A stretch of 64,000 nt of DNA from Steromphala cineraria (Eukaryota; Mollusca; Gastropoda; Trochida; Trochidae). The translations under genes and the position numbers were made by a program. Below the pieces are notes generated by a model. That model saw only the letters and a list, made by a program, of their open reading frames with translations, was not told the DNA's origin and ran no database searches. Shown here piece after piece: positions 35,401-48,200 of the stretch. Where the stretch lies: the NCBI GenBank assembly GCA_916613615.1, contig OU744733.1, forward strand, positions 35,441,939 through 35,505,938, given 5' to 3'. The stretch's first letter is position 1. The number at the start of each line of letters is the position of its first letter.

Positions 35401-36058
35401 AGATTATGATGGATTAATAAACGAAATAAACAAATACGGTTAATTCGCTGAATATTGTCAATTTGCTAATTTGTCAATGTATTTTTGTGAGAGGATAAAC
35501 CATTATTCGTAGTCACAGATTATGTGTCGCGTATCAAGGGAATCTATATGCGGCCATTTTAGTAATTAAGTAGTCATGGAATTCTTTTTTCATTTTAATG
35601 AGATACCCACAATTTCTGTTAGAGAACATTATACATCGCTTTAGTATATGTTATGCATAGTTTCACATTATATGTTTGAAGGTTGAACGAACCCCTGACC
35701 TAGATATTCCAGTGGCAGGTTCAGAATGCGGGAGTGTTCACGGGATTCAGTAAAAAATCTTCTAACCGCAACCGTTTTTAATTTGCCTTAATCCTTATAA
35801 AATGTGGCACTAACTTTTATTTTTTAATCAACTCTGTATTCCAGAGACCCTATTTTTAATATAAAAGCTCTTCTATACAGGGTAATAGAAGTCCCAGGTG
35901 AATACAGGTATAAAGGCTTCTCGTCTTTTTCGTTTAAACAATACAGAGTCATCACATTCACGCCCCATTCACACCTTTGTGCAAAAGAGAACACTTAAAA
36001 GGTCATACATCATTTTCAAAGTGGCTTTTGTAACTTATGATAGTACATATATAAGTTA
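32411..36058. other. Long non-coding stretch
   Basis: No gene recognised over about 3.6 kb. Frames at 33488 and 34172 have AT-rich random composition. A pyrimidine/C-rich run (CCCCACCC) lies near 35280-35330. I see no tRNA or clear transposon ends. Confidence 0.4.
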
Positions 36059-36059
36059 T

Positions 36060-36775
36060 TAAGATAACATATCAACAATCCTTGGGTGTGAAATTTGAGA
36101 ACATATAAATAATATATGATTGGCAGGAGACAATTCAAGAAAGACTATACTTTTAATGATATGATACAACATCCATTTTTGATAAAACCTATCTTGTCTA
36201 CTTAAACTAAATGCTATCTGTTTTTCAATTCGATACCTGTTACATATACTATGTCTAAAATGGATAAAAGTTTTTTTTAAACCTTGTATTAATATATGAA
36301 GAACTTTGCCAACAGCAAAAGCAGATAAAAACATCATCAGTAAAAGTAACTTTTCTCAATCCAAACACAATAAGTTGTAGGCCAAAGTTCATATATGTAT
36401 TGCCAAAAAGTTTTTACACGCTGACAATCCCAAAAAAGATGACTTATGGTCTCCACGTCTGAGTAACAAAATCTACATAGGTTGCTATCTGCTAATTCGT
36501 TAACAGGACAAAATGTTGACAAAATATAATGAATAATTCAAAACTGGAACCATCTTTATTCAGTATCTACTGTTTTATCGGCTGCAAAAATAGTTTTCCC
36601 CACTTTAACTCAGAAAGAATGCACTCTTCCCACTTGTGCTTGAATCTTAAGGAAAGTTTTACAAGCATGTGTTTTCGAATGACTGTATTATCATCTAGCT
36701 GTTGAAAAAAAATTGGTTTGCGTATGTTTAACTTATCTTTGCTTGTCTTATCTTTAACTTCGACTGGTAACATTT
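36060..36775 (-). mobile_element. LINE C-terminal fragment with RT-associated zinc finger
   Basis: The minus-strand translation at 36337-36522 contains LCRFCYSDVETISHLFWDC, the zf-RVT pattern (C-x2-C-x7-H-x4-C) at the C-terminus of L1/Tx1-type LINEs. Flanking frames at 36567-36773 and 36059-36337 carry the neighbouring sequence in other frames, so it is broken by indels. No RT core. Confidence 0.72.
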
Positions 36776-36778
36776 AAA

Positions 36779-37345
36779 GCCATTATTGTAATGCTTTGTT
36801 GGCTGGATCTAGTTCTGTGTCTCATTTGCAGAGAATCCTGAACAAGGCAGCTCGTATGGCGACAAGGACAAACCCACGTGAACACATTACCCCCATTCTA
36901 AAGCAACTGCATTGGCAGCCGGTCAAGCAGAGAATAGTGTTCGAAGTCCTGACACTGACCTATGCTGACTCCCCCTCCTACCTTAAAGAGTTGATTCAGG
37001 CACACAGGAACTTGTATGGCTAATAAAAACGGATCCTAGTAAGCATATTTGAATATGATAGTCCCCTATTACTCTTGGACTATCGTATTCAAGTATGCTT
37101 ACTATGATCCGTTTGTATTAGCAATACAAGTCCCTGTGCTCAGGCAACACGGAATCTCCGATCTCAAGACTTGCTGAATCTCTCCGTGCCGGTGACATCA
37201 ACTAAACTTGCTGATCGGGCATTCTCGAAAATAGCCCCCATCTTGTGGAACAGTCTACCATTTGAACTTATAACAGCAATCTCTCAGACAACCTTCAAGG
37301 GCTCTCTTAAAAGGTTTCTTTTTAGAGACGCATTTAATACGTAAT
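36779..37345 (+). mobile_element. LINE 3' coding fragment, opposite orientation, split by a fold-back
   Basis: The first part translates as HYCNALLAGSSSVSHLQRIL, then NKAARMATRT and LHWQPVKQRIVFEVLTLTY. This is the C-terminal region common in CR1/L2/Rex1-type LINEs. After a ~135-bp palindrome (37003-37139) it resumes as NLRSQDLLNLSVPVTSTKLA, then AFSKIAPILWNSLPFEL. The palindrome therefore inserted into, or arose within, the coding sequence. It abuts a LINE fragment of opposite strand. Confidence 0.82.
37003..37139. repeat. Fold-back element inside a LINE fragment
   Basis: CACAGGAACTTGTATGGCTA at the left returns inverted as AGCAATACAAGTCCCTGTG at the right. Arms are about 60 bp with centre near 37071 (CCCCTATTACTCTTGG). 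It interrupts the LINE reading frame. Confidence 0.85.
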
Positions 37346-37407
37346 ATTTCTCTTGTTCAGCGCCATTAAGCAGCTTCAAGTTGAAAAATAGACGCTTTAA
37401 AAATGAA

Positions 37408-37443
37408 TTATTAGGTCTTCAAGACAAAGTCTGGAAGACCTAA
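37408..37443. repeat. Short hairpin
   Basis: ATTAGGTCTTCAAGA and TCTGGAAGACCTAAT form a 15-bp stem with one mismatch and a 6-base loop. It lies after the LINE fragment and may be part of a retroelement 3' end. Confidence 0.5.
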
Positions 37444-38244
37444 TGTTTTTATCCGATTTCTTCAAGTTCTTCTTATTATTATTTGTACTTTTTTTGTGAA
37501 CGAGCTACAGCAAAAATGGCTGCATCAAATCCAATCAAACTTGCTGTGATGATAGCCCCTACTGGGGTGTAGACATGCTTAGCTTTTGGGCCAAATCGAC
37601 CAGTATATTAAAGGTCCAGTTCGAATCCCAAATCGAAATATGAACATTGATTTTTTTCTTCAGAATGCACTTAAAGACCTGAAGCTTTTTTAAAAGATGC
37701 GCAATGACAAATGCTGCAAATAGGAAATCATGACAAATTAGTAGGTCACGTGGTTTAGCTGCCATCTCGCTTTTAGTGCATTTTCAACCGTTTCTGACCC
37801 CACCCGCCTTTTAAAATCTTCTCCTCTAAAAATACTTGCATTAGAGAGCTGAAATCCATACTCGGTACTGTAGTTTTGAATACCTAAAATATAAAGTCCC
37901 AACGTTAATACTTTTGTTGCTGTGACCTTTCAAAGTTGACCAAAATTTAAAAAATCACTAACTTCAATGGCACATAACTCAAACACCTAGGCATGGAATT
38001 GTATGATTTTCGCATGAGAGTTAGACATGAGCAAAGTCTTCAAGATAAAAGAATAAATCACTCTCGAACAGTCACTTCCGGTCACAAGAAAGGGTCAAAC
38101 TTTGACTTTTTGGTAGATATGTTTGGAAAACTGTAATTAATAACCGCCAGACGATAAATCATTGTCTTATGTACCATTAGAAAACCAAAAGAATACAAAA
38201 TCTTGGAAAATATCATTAAATTCAGATTGAAATTCGGATCTTTT

Positions 38245-38860
38245 AGAGGGGCAGTGGCACGTTTTTAGGGAGAACATAAGGTGATGTCAGGTTCGAATTG
38301 AAAGATAATGTATTTGAAATAAATGGAGCAGTAATAATTCAAATATATAATGTAAAGTTCAGCCATGCAATTCCTATTTCTTACACAAATTGAATTAAAG
38401 GTGTTCACAAAAAATGGCTGCCAATGGATTTTATGTGAATCTTCATTGTTTGTCCTTTGCAGGCCCGTAGCAAGCCCGGTCCCCCACTTAATCTAGGGGA
38501 AAAATCGAATTTGGAATTCAGCCCAAAACAACCTCATAATCTATAAAACGAGCATGTAAAACATGTGTAAAACCCTGATATGAAACCTACAACAAATGGC
38601 AGTGATAATGCAAATATATTACCTAAAGTTTAGCCATGCGATTGATTTTTCTTGCACAATATGAATTAAAGGTGTTCACACAAAATGGCCGCCAATGGAT
38701 TTTATGTGAATCTTCATACTTTGTCCTCGGACTATGGATGATTGGTTTGTGTAATGAGATATTTTTTACACTGTCAAAATAATACATTTTGCATAAACTT
38801 ACAATTATCAGTGAAATATTGAAAATATAAAATTGTCAAAAAACGTGCTACTGCCCCTTT
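38245..38860 (+). repeat. MITE-A copy 7, chimera of two copies with a foreign middle
   Basis: The left end (GAGGGGCAGTGGCACG) and interior run to about 38458. About 140 bp of other sequence follow (CAGGCCCGTAGCAAGCCCGG and on). MITE-A interior then restarts at about 38598, repeating GCCATGCGATT...GGCCGCCAATGG, and ends with a perfect right terminus. Two copies are thus fused or nested. The foreign segment start matches 59985-60055. Confidence 0.85.
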
Positions 38861-39219
38861 AAGAGTTAGCTTCTGAAATGTCATATGATATTATGTGTCA
38901 ATTAACAGGGATCACATCAAACTAAATAGACCATAAGCCTTAGAGATAATGACATTGAGATAGTGAATGAATTTAACATTATTTGGTATCAGATTTTCTG
39001 CAATCATACAAATTTATACATAATTTATTTGGCGAGTTCCTTCTGGGATTCAAACCCACAATCTAACCAACTCACCCGTTTCACCATCCAATATATCAAG
39101 ATTGGCATAATTTCTACTTGAATTGTAGTAGATGTTATCTGGGAATAAATGACTTGAATATCTTTTTTGATCTATTGCTCTAAACAGTTCTCATGAATAC
39201 ACAAATTTATCAATTGAAT

Positions 39220-39428
39220 AAAATTCTTATAGGTCCATACTACCCCCTTGTTCAGGTACCCATTTGGACAGCTGGGTGAACTGAGTGCAATGTGGATTAA
39301 GTGTCTTGCCCAGGGACACAACACAGAATGAGACCCAAGTCACAAATTTTTGGTGTCTCCACCGGGATTCGAACCCGGGTCTCTGGCGTGAGAGGCAAGC
39401 ATGCTAACCACTAAACCACTGTGCTCCA
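39220..39428 (-). repeat. tRNA-Glu-derived SINE, truncated
   Basis: The minus strand starts GGAGCACAGTGGTTTAGTGG, then loop CTCTCAC (anticodon CTC) and GGGTTCGAATCCC. This is a tRNA-Glu-like head with A and B boxes but no 3' acceptor strand. The body includes CTTGCCCAGGGACACAACAC and AGCTGGGTGAACTGAGTGCA. A longer copy lies at 42525-42847. Confidence 0.8.
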
Positions 39429-40081
39429 TCATGATTGATGTTGGGCGCTTACTTGAAGCCGGTGGTTTGGTTCCAGGAGTGAAAATATGTATTTCATCAT
39501 CTGGTTGGATTTGAACACAGACCTTCAGGTGAGAGGCAAACACCAAATTGAGCCAATAAGATATTTGATTAGTTGACACCAGTTACTTATTCTGCTACAT
39601 CAGTTTCCATAATATTTAGAATGTAGCGATATCATGATGCAGGTATCTCCTGATACGATATGTATTGCGATGCTAAGCTCACAATACGATACAAATCATG
39701 ATACAATAAAGCTGCATTACTGCAGGGTGATATCATTTCACTGATCTTAATCTAATATTTAAATGAGATATTATTTGAGATACTAACATTTGGAGATTCT
39801 TCCATTTGAAAATCTATTTATTTTCTTTTTTTACAACACTTTGCTAACAAGGATTTTTAATGCTTGTATTAAATGCTCTCTAAAACTTGGAACCATATTC
39901 ACACAAATTCGTATAACAATATAGTATCGTGTATCGTATCATGAACTGAACCACATTGATGCATCACTTATAGTGTATCATAACATCGATCCCATCAAAA
40001 TGTGTGAACAATTGTATTAATGGCAATCATTTTGTAACAATTATTTCTAAAAATGAGATGATCATAACCTGACAAGCCAGA

Positions 40082-41062
40082 CAGTCTAAGTAAACCTAGC
40101 CTCAATATTATCCGTTTCACTCCTATACTGAGTCTAGAAAGGCCTAGTAGAGGGTCATGTAAGCCCACATATCGAATTGACCAATCAGATCTCATCTTAC
40201 CAAGCCACAATAGTCTGCCTTCGCACGTATAACATTGGAGGGTGATAGGTCACAGAAAGGTCGGCTGATATGACCCTCTACTAGGACTTGCTAGACTCAG
40301 TATAGGAGTGAAACGGATAATGTTTACAATAGTCTGTCTTTGCACGTATAACGTTGGAGGGTCATAGGTCGCAGAAAGGTGGGCTGATATGACCCTCTAC
40401 TAGGACTTGCTAGACTCCGTATAGGAGTGAAACGGATAATGTTTACAATAGTCTGCCTTCGCACGTATAACGTTGGAGGGTCATAGGTTGCAGAAAGGTT
40501 GGCTGATATGACCCTCTACTAGGACTTGCTAGACTCAGTATAGGAGTGAAACGGATAATGTTTACAATAGTCTGTCTTCGCACGTATAACGTTGGAGGGT
40601 CATAGGTTGCAGAAAGGTTGGCTGATATGACCCTCTACTAGGACTTGCTAGACTCAGTATAGGAGTGAAACGGATAATGTTTACAATAGTCTGTCTTCGC
40701 ACGTATAACGTTGGAGGGTCATAGGTTGCAGAAAGGTTGGCTGATATGACCCTCTACTAGGACTTGCTAGACTCAGTATAGGAGTGAAACGGATAATGTT
40801 TACAATAGTCTGTCTTCGCACGTATAACGTTGGAGGGTCATAGGTTGCAGAAAGGTTGGCTGATATGACCCTCTACTAGGACTTGCTAGACTCAATATAG
40901 GAGTGAAACAGATAATATTTAAAATAGTCTGCCTTCGCATGTATAACGTTGGAGGGTCATAGGTCACAGAAAGGTTGGCTGATATGACCCTCTACTAGAC
41001 CTTGCTAGCCTCAGTATAAGAGTGAAATGGATAATATTGAGGCTAGGTTTACCAGCTAGACA
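40082..41062 (+). repeat. MITE-B expanded into a 119-bp satellite
   Basis: The left terminus CAGTCTAAGTAAACCTAGCC and the right TATTGAGGCTAGGTTTACC belong to MITE-B (intact copy 60472-60724). Between them a 119-bp unit recurs about seven times: CAATAGTCTG starts near 40208, 40327, 40446, 40565, 40684, 40803 and 40922. Each unit holds CGTATAACGTTGGAGGGTCA and GGAGTGAAACGGATAAT. The unit equals the right half of MITE-B, so the array grew inside the transposon. Confidence 0.92.
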
Positions 41063-41653
41063 ATGACATTTTATTCTTTGCCAAAACATCACCAACACAT
41101 TACCGATCTTCTTGAGTACCAAACTGAATGCTCGTTTTTTTATTGGGACAACTTATATCATACAGTAGTACAAATTGATTACATAAACACAACATTCCTT
41201 TTTCTAAATCATAACATGAATATTCATCTTTTGCATATTCTTTTTTTACACACTTTACAAGTGATTTTTATTTTTGTACAAAAATAAGATTAATTTTAAA
41301 TCATGAATATTATTGCTGTTTGTACAAATCATTTCAAATTGAACATTTGATAAGCAAATAAAGTTCTAAATATATGATAATAAACCAAAAAATAGTTTTT
41401 ATTTCTTTTGGTAATTTTATAAATCCAGATAAACAACTTTAATCAGAAAACAGTAAAAAAAGTTAAACAGTGAAATCAAATTTTATTTACAAACAAATGA
41501 TTCTGTTCAATGGTAAATACTAAATATCTATCATTCATTCACAATGAAAACATGAACAGTTATATCCACCTGATGAATAAATAAACAATGAAGCATCTAA
41601 AAAAATAAAGAAATAATTATCTAGAATGGCTGTTTCCATGACACCATTGCTTT
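41063..41653. other. Non-coding, very AT-rich
   Basis: No gene. The 74-codon frame at 41063-41287 looks compositional. Confidence 0.4.
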
Positions 41654-41994
41654 AAAGGGGCAGTAGCACGTTTTTTGATAATTTGATATTTTAAAATTGT
41701 AAGTTAATGCTAAATGTATCATGTTGACAATGTCAAATATCTCAGTACACAGGCCAATCATCCATAGTCTTAGGAGAAAGTTTGAAGATTCACATAAAAT
41801 CCATTGGCGGCCATTTAATTCCTTTAATTCATTTTGTGTAAGAAAATGGAATCGCATGGCTAAACTTTACGTTATGTATTTGAATTAGTACTGCTTCATT
41901 TAGTTTAAATACATTGTCTTTCAATTGTAATCATTAATTTTCATTTTCAAGTCATCACCTTATATTCCCCATAAAAATGTGCTACTGCCCCTTT
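41654..41994 (-). repeat. MITE-A copy 8, just downstream of NFX1
   Basis: Ends AAAGGGGCAGTAGCACG and GTGCTACTGCCCCTTT in a TTTAAAGG...CCTTTAA context. It lies about 30 bp past the likely NFX1 poly(A) signal. Confidence 0.92.
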
Positions 41995-42025
41995 AAATAC
42001 CTCATAAAATTTTAAGTACTCTGGA

Positions 42026-42031
42026 TTTATT
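42026..42031 (-). terminator. NFX1: Probable NFX1 poly(A) signal
   Basis: AATAAA on the minus strand, about 200 nt after the TGA stop at 42228-42230. It is the first such hexamer after the stop, so the 3' UTR would be ~42005-42227. Confidence 0.6.
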
Positions 42032-42227
42032 TTGCAATAAGGAAATACAAAAAATTATCCAATATTTTGCAAGTCTGAAAAAAGCTTACAAAGATATCAT
42101 GTAATCAAAAACTATGTGAAGAAAATTGCCAGAATGTATAACAATAACCTGGAATAGAAATCAAACAATGTGGTTAAATGAACGATCAAAGCTTGATACA
42201 AAACGAAGGTGGTTTTTTTTATGACAA

Positions 42228-45200
42228 TCAGCTTGTAGAGAAGTCGAAGTAGTCGATAACTTGACTAGACTTATCCCCCCTTGGGCTTGAGGTGGCCTCC
42301 GCTTTGCTTAACTTGGCCTGGGCACCCTGAGTTCTGAAAGATTTGAAAAAGTTGTTTACTTTTTACATTAAATGCAGTCTTACTTTTTAAAGAAAAACAT
42401 CATCCTTACTGGGATAGGAACCTTTTTAGTAGTGGTTTCGTCATGCTAAGTATGGGTGCATGTTCTGCAGTTTATGCAATGAACAAAAGATCAAGGTGAG
42501 GTGAGGTGATCTGGGGTTTAATAAATAGTAATAATGTGCATACTTATATTGCGCCTTTTCCACGTCCTAAGACATGCTCAAAGCGCTACATTATTACCCC
42601 GAAGGAGTGTACTTTCACAGCTGCTACTAAGTGCTAATCACGACCACGTAGGTCAGTACATCCAATTTTCAGGTACCCATTTTAACAGCTGGGTGGACTG
42701 AGTGCAATGTGGATGAAGTGCCTTGCCTAGGGACACAACACAGGATGAACCCCAAGTTAAAATTTGTTGGTGTCTCCACCGGGATTCGAACCTGGGTCTC
42801 TGGCGTGAGAGGCCAGCATGCTAACCACTACACCACTGTGCTCCACGCCGCTTTCAAGAGTATTTCACTTACATCACTGTTGCTAGTATTATTGCAGGGA
42901 GAAATAGTCAGAAACACCATTGTGGTTATGCATTGCAATGAAACCTGCGAGCATTTGCTGGAACTAGCGAACCATGAATGGTTCTGCTCTGAAATTCAGT
43001 GTAGCATTGCACCCAAACCTGACTGCGTGTAGAACAGTTCTCTACTGCAGACAAGTTGCCGAGCCCCTTGCGAGATTCGAACAACGGAACCCCTCGATCA
43101 GAAGCCATACGCTAATACCCCCTTTACACCAAGCTCGTTCTCAGTACGTTCTTAGACTTTTTTCCGAATGGGCTCCAACTGTCTGAGGACGAAATGAACG
43201 TTGTGGCAACTGTTTACAAACTTTATGAACTGGCTCGGACGTACTCAAAACAGGAAAGTGCTCTACAACGTTCGACATGTTGAACGTTCTCCCCGTCCTG
43301 AAATTGAAACTGAAACTGTCTTAAAAAGAGTTTATCGCAGCTAGGACGGAATCGTGCGCATCAAGAGCGAGATTGGTCTAATTTAGAACGGATATGAACT
43401 GTCTAAGAACGGAATTGAACTGTGTGAAGACGTCCTAGAAACTAGGCGAACGGGCAATACTACCCAATCTTAACGTGTTAGAAACTGCCTGAGGACGGGA
43501 TAAAGACTAGATAAACGTGCTGAGAACTGTGTATGAACGAACTGGCATCATATTTGGATAAAATCGTTACTTGTTTCCATCCCGTCCGAGGCCGTTTTGC
43601 TTTTAATTTTGGACGGAGTAGGACGTAGTGAGAACGACCTTGGTGTACCTCAGGTTACTACTGCGCTATCCAGCCGCCAAAGATCATGGTAATATAGCAA
43701 TTGTTACCAGACCTTGTGTAGAGGAAACCCGATGAACACAATAAATGGAATCTTTTTCTTTTCAGAAATATGGGCTTATTGCAAGAGAAAGTAAAACACA
43801 AAATATTTGAGATGGTAACATGAAGTCACTGTCGGACTTGGTTATCCTGCTACATCAAATACAGTCTTACTTTTTCAAAATGAGATATTGTCCTTATTGG
43901 GATATAAACTTATTTGGTGGTGGTTTCCTCAAGCTTAGTATGGTTGCATGTTCTGCTATTTATGCAATGAACAAGTGATCATGGTAACGTAGAGTCTGCT
44001 CTCAGACCTTGTGAAGAGTGAGTGACTTGGAATTTAAAGGGAATCAACAACCTAGCTTGTGATACGTAATGTTAATGAGAGCGTCCAGACGGGTAAGGGG
44101 GGGGGGGGTCATGTGACACAAACTTGGTACTGGCTGTCAGCTGTAAGCGGTTTGTAACCAAACAGTTTTGTCACTTCCAAACATTTAAAACTCTCTCGGG
44201 GCCCTGCTAAAAAGACTCTGGAAGTTAAATTCGGGTTGCAGACCCCCTTTAACACAGTTTGGGCAGTATTTCAGACACTAGCGACGAGACCTTGTGCAGA
44301 AGAAACAACAGAACAAGTTGTTTGAGAGGCATTTTAGAAGTTGGAAGTATCAAGAAGACAAGGAGGTTATGGATAATCAACTTCTTTATTGTAGAATGTA
44401 GCAATGTTTTGGTATAGATTCTTATACCGTTTTCAATCTATACCAAAACGTCGCTACATTCTACCATAAAGAAGTTGATAATCCATAAACTCCTTGTCTT
44501 CTTGACCACAGAACAAGTTTACATACAAATTAAGGCAAATTCTTAAATATCTATGACGTAAGAAATAAGGGCTTATTGCAAGAGAAAGCAAATTTAAATG
44601 TGAGATTGTTACCTGAATTCACTGTCTGACTTGGATATCCTGCTCATGTGAGGTATGGGGGGCGGGGCTTTAGGACACATCTCCCGCTGTACCAGCGCAG
44701 TCACGGACACCGACGGCAACCAGCACTTGTCTCTGTGACAAGGAAAGAAGGGACTTTGATGAAATATTCTACTCGAAAGAAGTTAAGGGTCAAACCTGTT
44801 TTCTGTCTGACAGGTTCCTATGCAAAGAAAGGATATTAATCAAATTTCTAAGCAGAAATCTCGTCAAAATGGGTTCAGTATATCCTGACGACCAAAAGTG
44901 TGTATCTAATAATTAAGAAATAAAGTTCGCTCTACCCCAATGTGTTTTGTAATAAAGTATAGTTTTGCCCTGAACTATTATAGTTAAACTTAAAGCATGA
45001 GGACGGTAGTCCGATAAGTTCGTTTGAGTAGTTTATGATCATCCTGCTAAATCAGTGATTTTAATTCACAAAACTCCAATGACCATCCTGATTGCAGACT
45101 CTGGATTTGCATCAAACATGATTGTGAACATACACATACACTCTGTGGCTTTTAATCTGGTTTTCAGTTATTTCATTGGCTGTTTACAACGACCTTAAAT

Positions 45201-48200
45201 TTTTGTATTGACAATACTGTTGTATTTGATAAGCATTTTGACAATAAAGGCGAAATCAAACCCAACTTAAGATTATCTTATCATTCTTTAAAGACACACT
45301 GCTAACAATCAGTATTTTGTGAAAATAAAATAAATGAGATATTCTTTAATGCTTTTTCAAACACAATACTGTATATTTCAATGTATAAGGCGATATTTTT
45401 ATGCCAGAAATTAGGGGGTCAAAGAAGGGGGTCGCCCAATACACAAGGTAAAACATTAGAGGCCAAGTGAGGGGTATCTGCCAACCCAACAAGTCAAGCG
45501 AGTCGATGTTTACACCAGATGTCCATTACACAATCATCGATGTTATCTCAAATTTAATCTTGTAAAATAAAATACCTTTGTCTTATTTTTCTTTTTATGA
45601 AAATTTAGAGAGAAATATGAATGAAAATTCAAAATAACTTATCAATCAAAATTATCCATGTACCGGACCAAAGGAAATATTCAACACGTTTGCTGGCCAA
45701 TAACATGTTATGTTAGTGTCGGTGTCATACGAGATAGAACCTCGTGATGAAATAACTTGACATAATTAAAGATAAAAATAAATTTATAATGATTAATTGA
45801 TTAATTAACATTGTTTTGATGACTGATATTGTGACTTTATTTTTCTCTATGCATATATTTAACAAAACTTATGCTGCCCAAATTATTTTATCAATTATGA
45901 AGGCGATGTATAACTCAGTTTTTACTAGGCAGCAATTATTCTTTACACCGGTTAGGCCTTTTCAATATGCAATTTGTGTTAGATTTTCTGATTGGTGCAC
46001 TATACAACTTCCGTTCTTTTAACCAATGAAAAGGTTTGAAACAGGCTTGGGGAGCTGAGAAAGGGGGTCGCCCTATGTACGAGGTCGCCGTGTACATTGC
46101 AAAATACGGTACATAAGAATTTGCAGGGGAGTTTGCTCCCAAAAATCTTGGTTAAAAAAAACCTACTCAATCTTTTCCAATTAACACACTAACTACTTTT
46201 GTTTGTTCTTAGATAAGGGCATAAATAGCTCACGCAATTTACCAGACAGAATGCCCATGGTCTTAATGGCTTTACTCACTTCTTTGCCGTTGCAACAACA
46301 TTCTTTTTTGGTTCAAAGTCGTAGCTCTGAGTCTCACAACCGTAGAACTCAGACAGTTCATGTACGAGCTGTCTCTGTTCTCTCGTCATAGGCTGGAAGG
46401 CGTGGCTTCTCGTCACCTGCTTCGACTGTCAGACAAAACAACCAATCAGGCATCAGGTTTTTCCTTTCCACAAAATTGGCCTCGTACATAGGCTTGATCA
46501 GGTAATTATGACTATCATGTAGTTTAACTTAAATTCCTCATTCGGAAAACCTTCTAATATCACTGATTTTATTTAGGTTATTTTGTTGGCGTTCCACTAG
46601 GGCCTGAACATTTGATGAAGAGTATCATACGTTAGCTTGAAATCACAATTTTTTTTACCTTTTGAAATTGCTATCATCATGGGAAGTTAAGTCTTGGTTG
46701 TTTATCTGATATTCGTTGTAATATTTTTAAAAACATGTCATTTCCTATTCAATTCATTAACATGCATCATAAAATTCATTTTGCAATGTAACCTGCTTGA
46801 TTTCCTGCATAGCTTCAGATCTACATCAATCCGTGAATAAACTCTGTAGCTTATCAGGCTCTGCATGAATCATTTCGTTAGGTTGAGAACATGTCTAACA
46901 TATGCAAAAATATGACTCTCGGCACAGTGTATGAAACATTGATCAGCCAAAAGCAGTATATTGTAGAAAATATAATGGTAAAATTGAAGAAAATCTAAAA
47001 ATATTATCAGCCTGGTTCAATAGTTACAGCGGGCTGGAAGACAAGCCTTGTTTGTTTCTTGACATTGTTAGTCCATGATTGAATAACATGAACTTGATAA
47101 AGTTCAACTTTACACTGACCTTTTTGGCCATCTGTACAAGATCAGAGAGGGCTTTCTCAACATCAGAGACAAACTTGGGGTATTTCCTGAAATATCAAAT
47201 TGATGATCATTTTTCATAAGAATAATTATTTAAGCTAGTTTTTTTGGATTTTCCCTGTAGATGATTATGATCTGAAAGGCAGATTACTTAACATGGTGAT
47301 ACCCTTCCCCAAAACTGACAATTCTTGCTGCATGGTGGCAAAATTCTTGGTTTGAATGCAACACCCACATCAGCAATCAATAAGGAAACTCGTGAGCATT
47401 CTGTATGAACCATCAAGTTTAGCTGCAGTAGCCTAGAGAGCTGGCATGAATAAGGGCACACAGAGGAAGTTGATCATGTTTCGGTATATATACATCTTCC
47501 TACGCAAAGCCTAAAACGCCAGTATCCGAATATCAGTTTTATGCCTTGCCGCAGACACTTTAATTTTCTGTGCAGATGTCAGCGCCCCTACAGGCGATTG
47601 TTGGCAAGCTCCAGTTACTTTCTGATTGGACTATTGCTTTCTCTCATAGTAAGCTAGAGAGCAAGCACAGAAAATCCAAGGTATAAAACTGACAGATCGG
47701 AAACTGGCTTTTTAGGTTTTGCGTATGAAGATTGGGCATATATGTCATCAGACAGTTGGCAATATCTTGGTGGAGGAAGAATTGTGTCAGACCTCTCTAT
47801 ATGATCAGCATGAAAGAGAAATACTTATATCTATGAAATAAGTGGTCTATAAGGCTACAATGACAACTCCTTTTGGCAATATAAACAAATGAGAGTATCT
47901 TTACTATCTTCAAGTAACTCTATTTCATATTTCATTTGAAATCATATGATAAATAGAATACTTAATGTTGTTTGTTACATTGGTAAATTTCTTATGCCAT
48001 TATATGAAATATGAATATGAACCCATGTCACTCAATGAAATGTACCTGGTATTTGGAAAACAACATTAAGAATTCTCTATACATGAGGTAGTGATTGAGA
48101 ATGGTGCAGGCTATATCTTGAGAGGGTGGGAGTTAGTGAGTGGGGGTTTTAACCTTTTTTCAACAATATTTCAGTTGTCAAACATGTAAATGTTGCCATC

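Noticed and set aside
39351..39426. Functional tRNA-Glu gene on the minus strand
   Set aside because: The A and B boxes and a CTC anticodon loop are present, but the 3' acceptor strand does not pair and a SINE body is attached.
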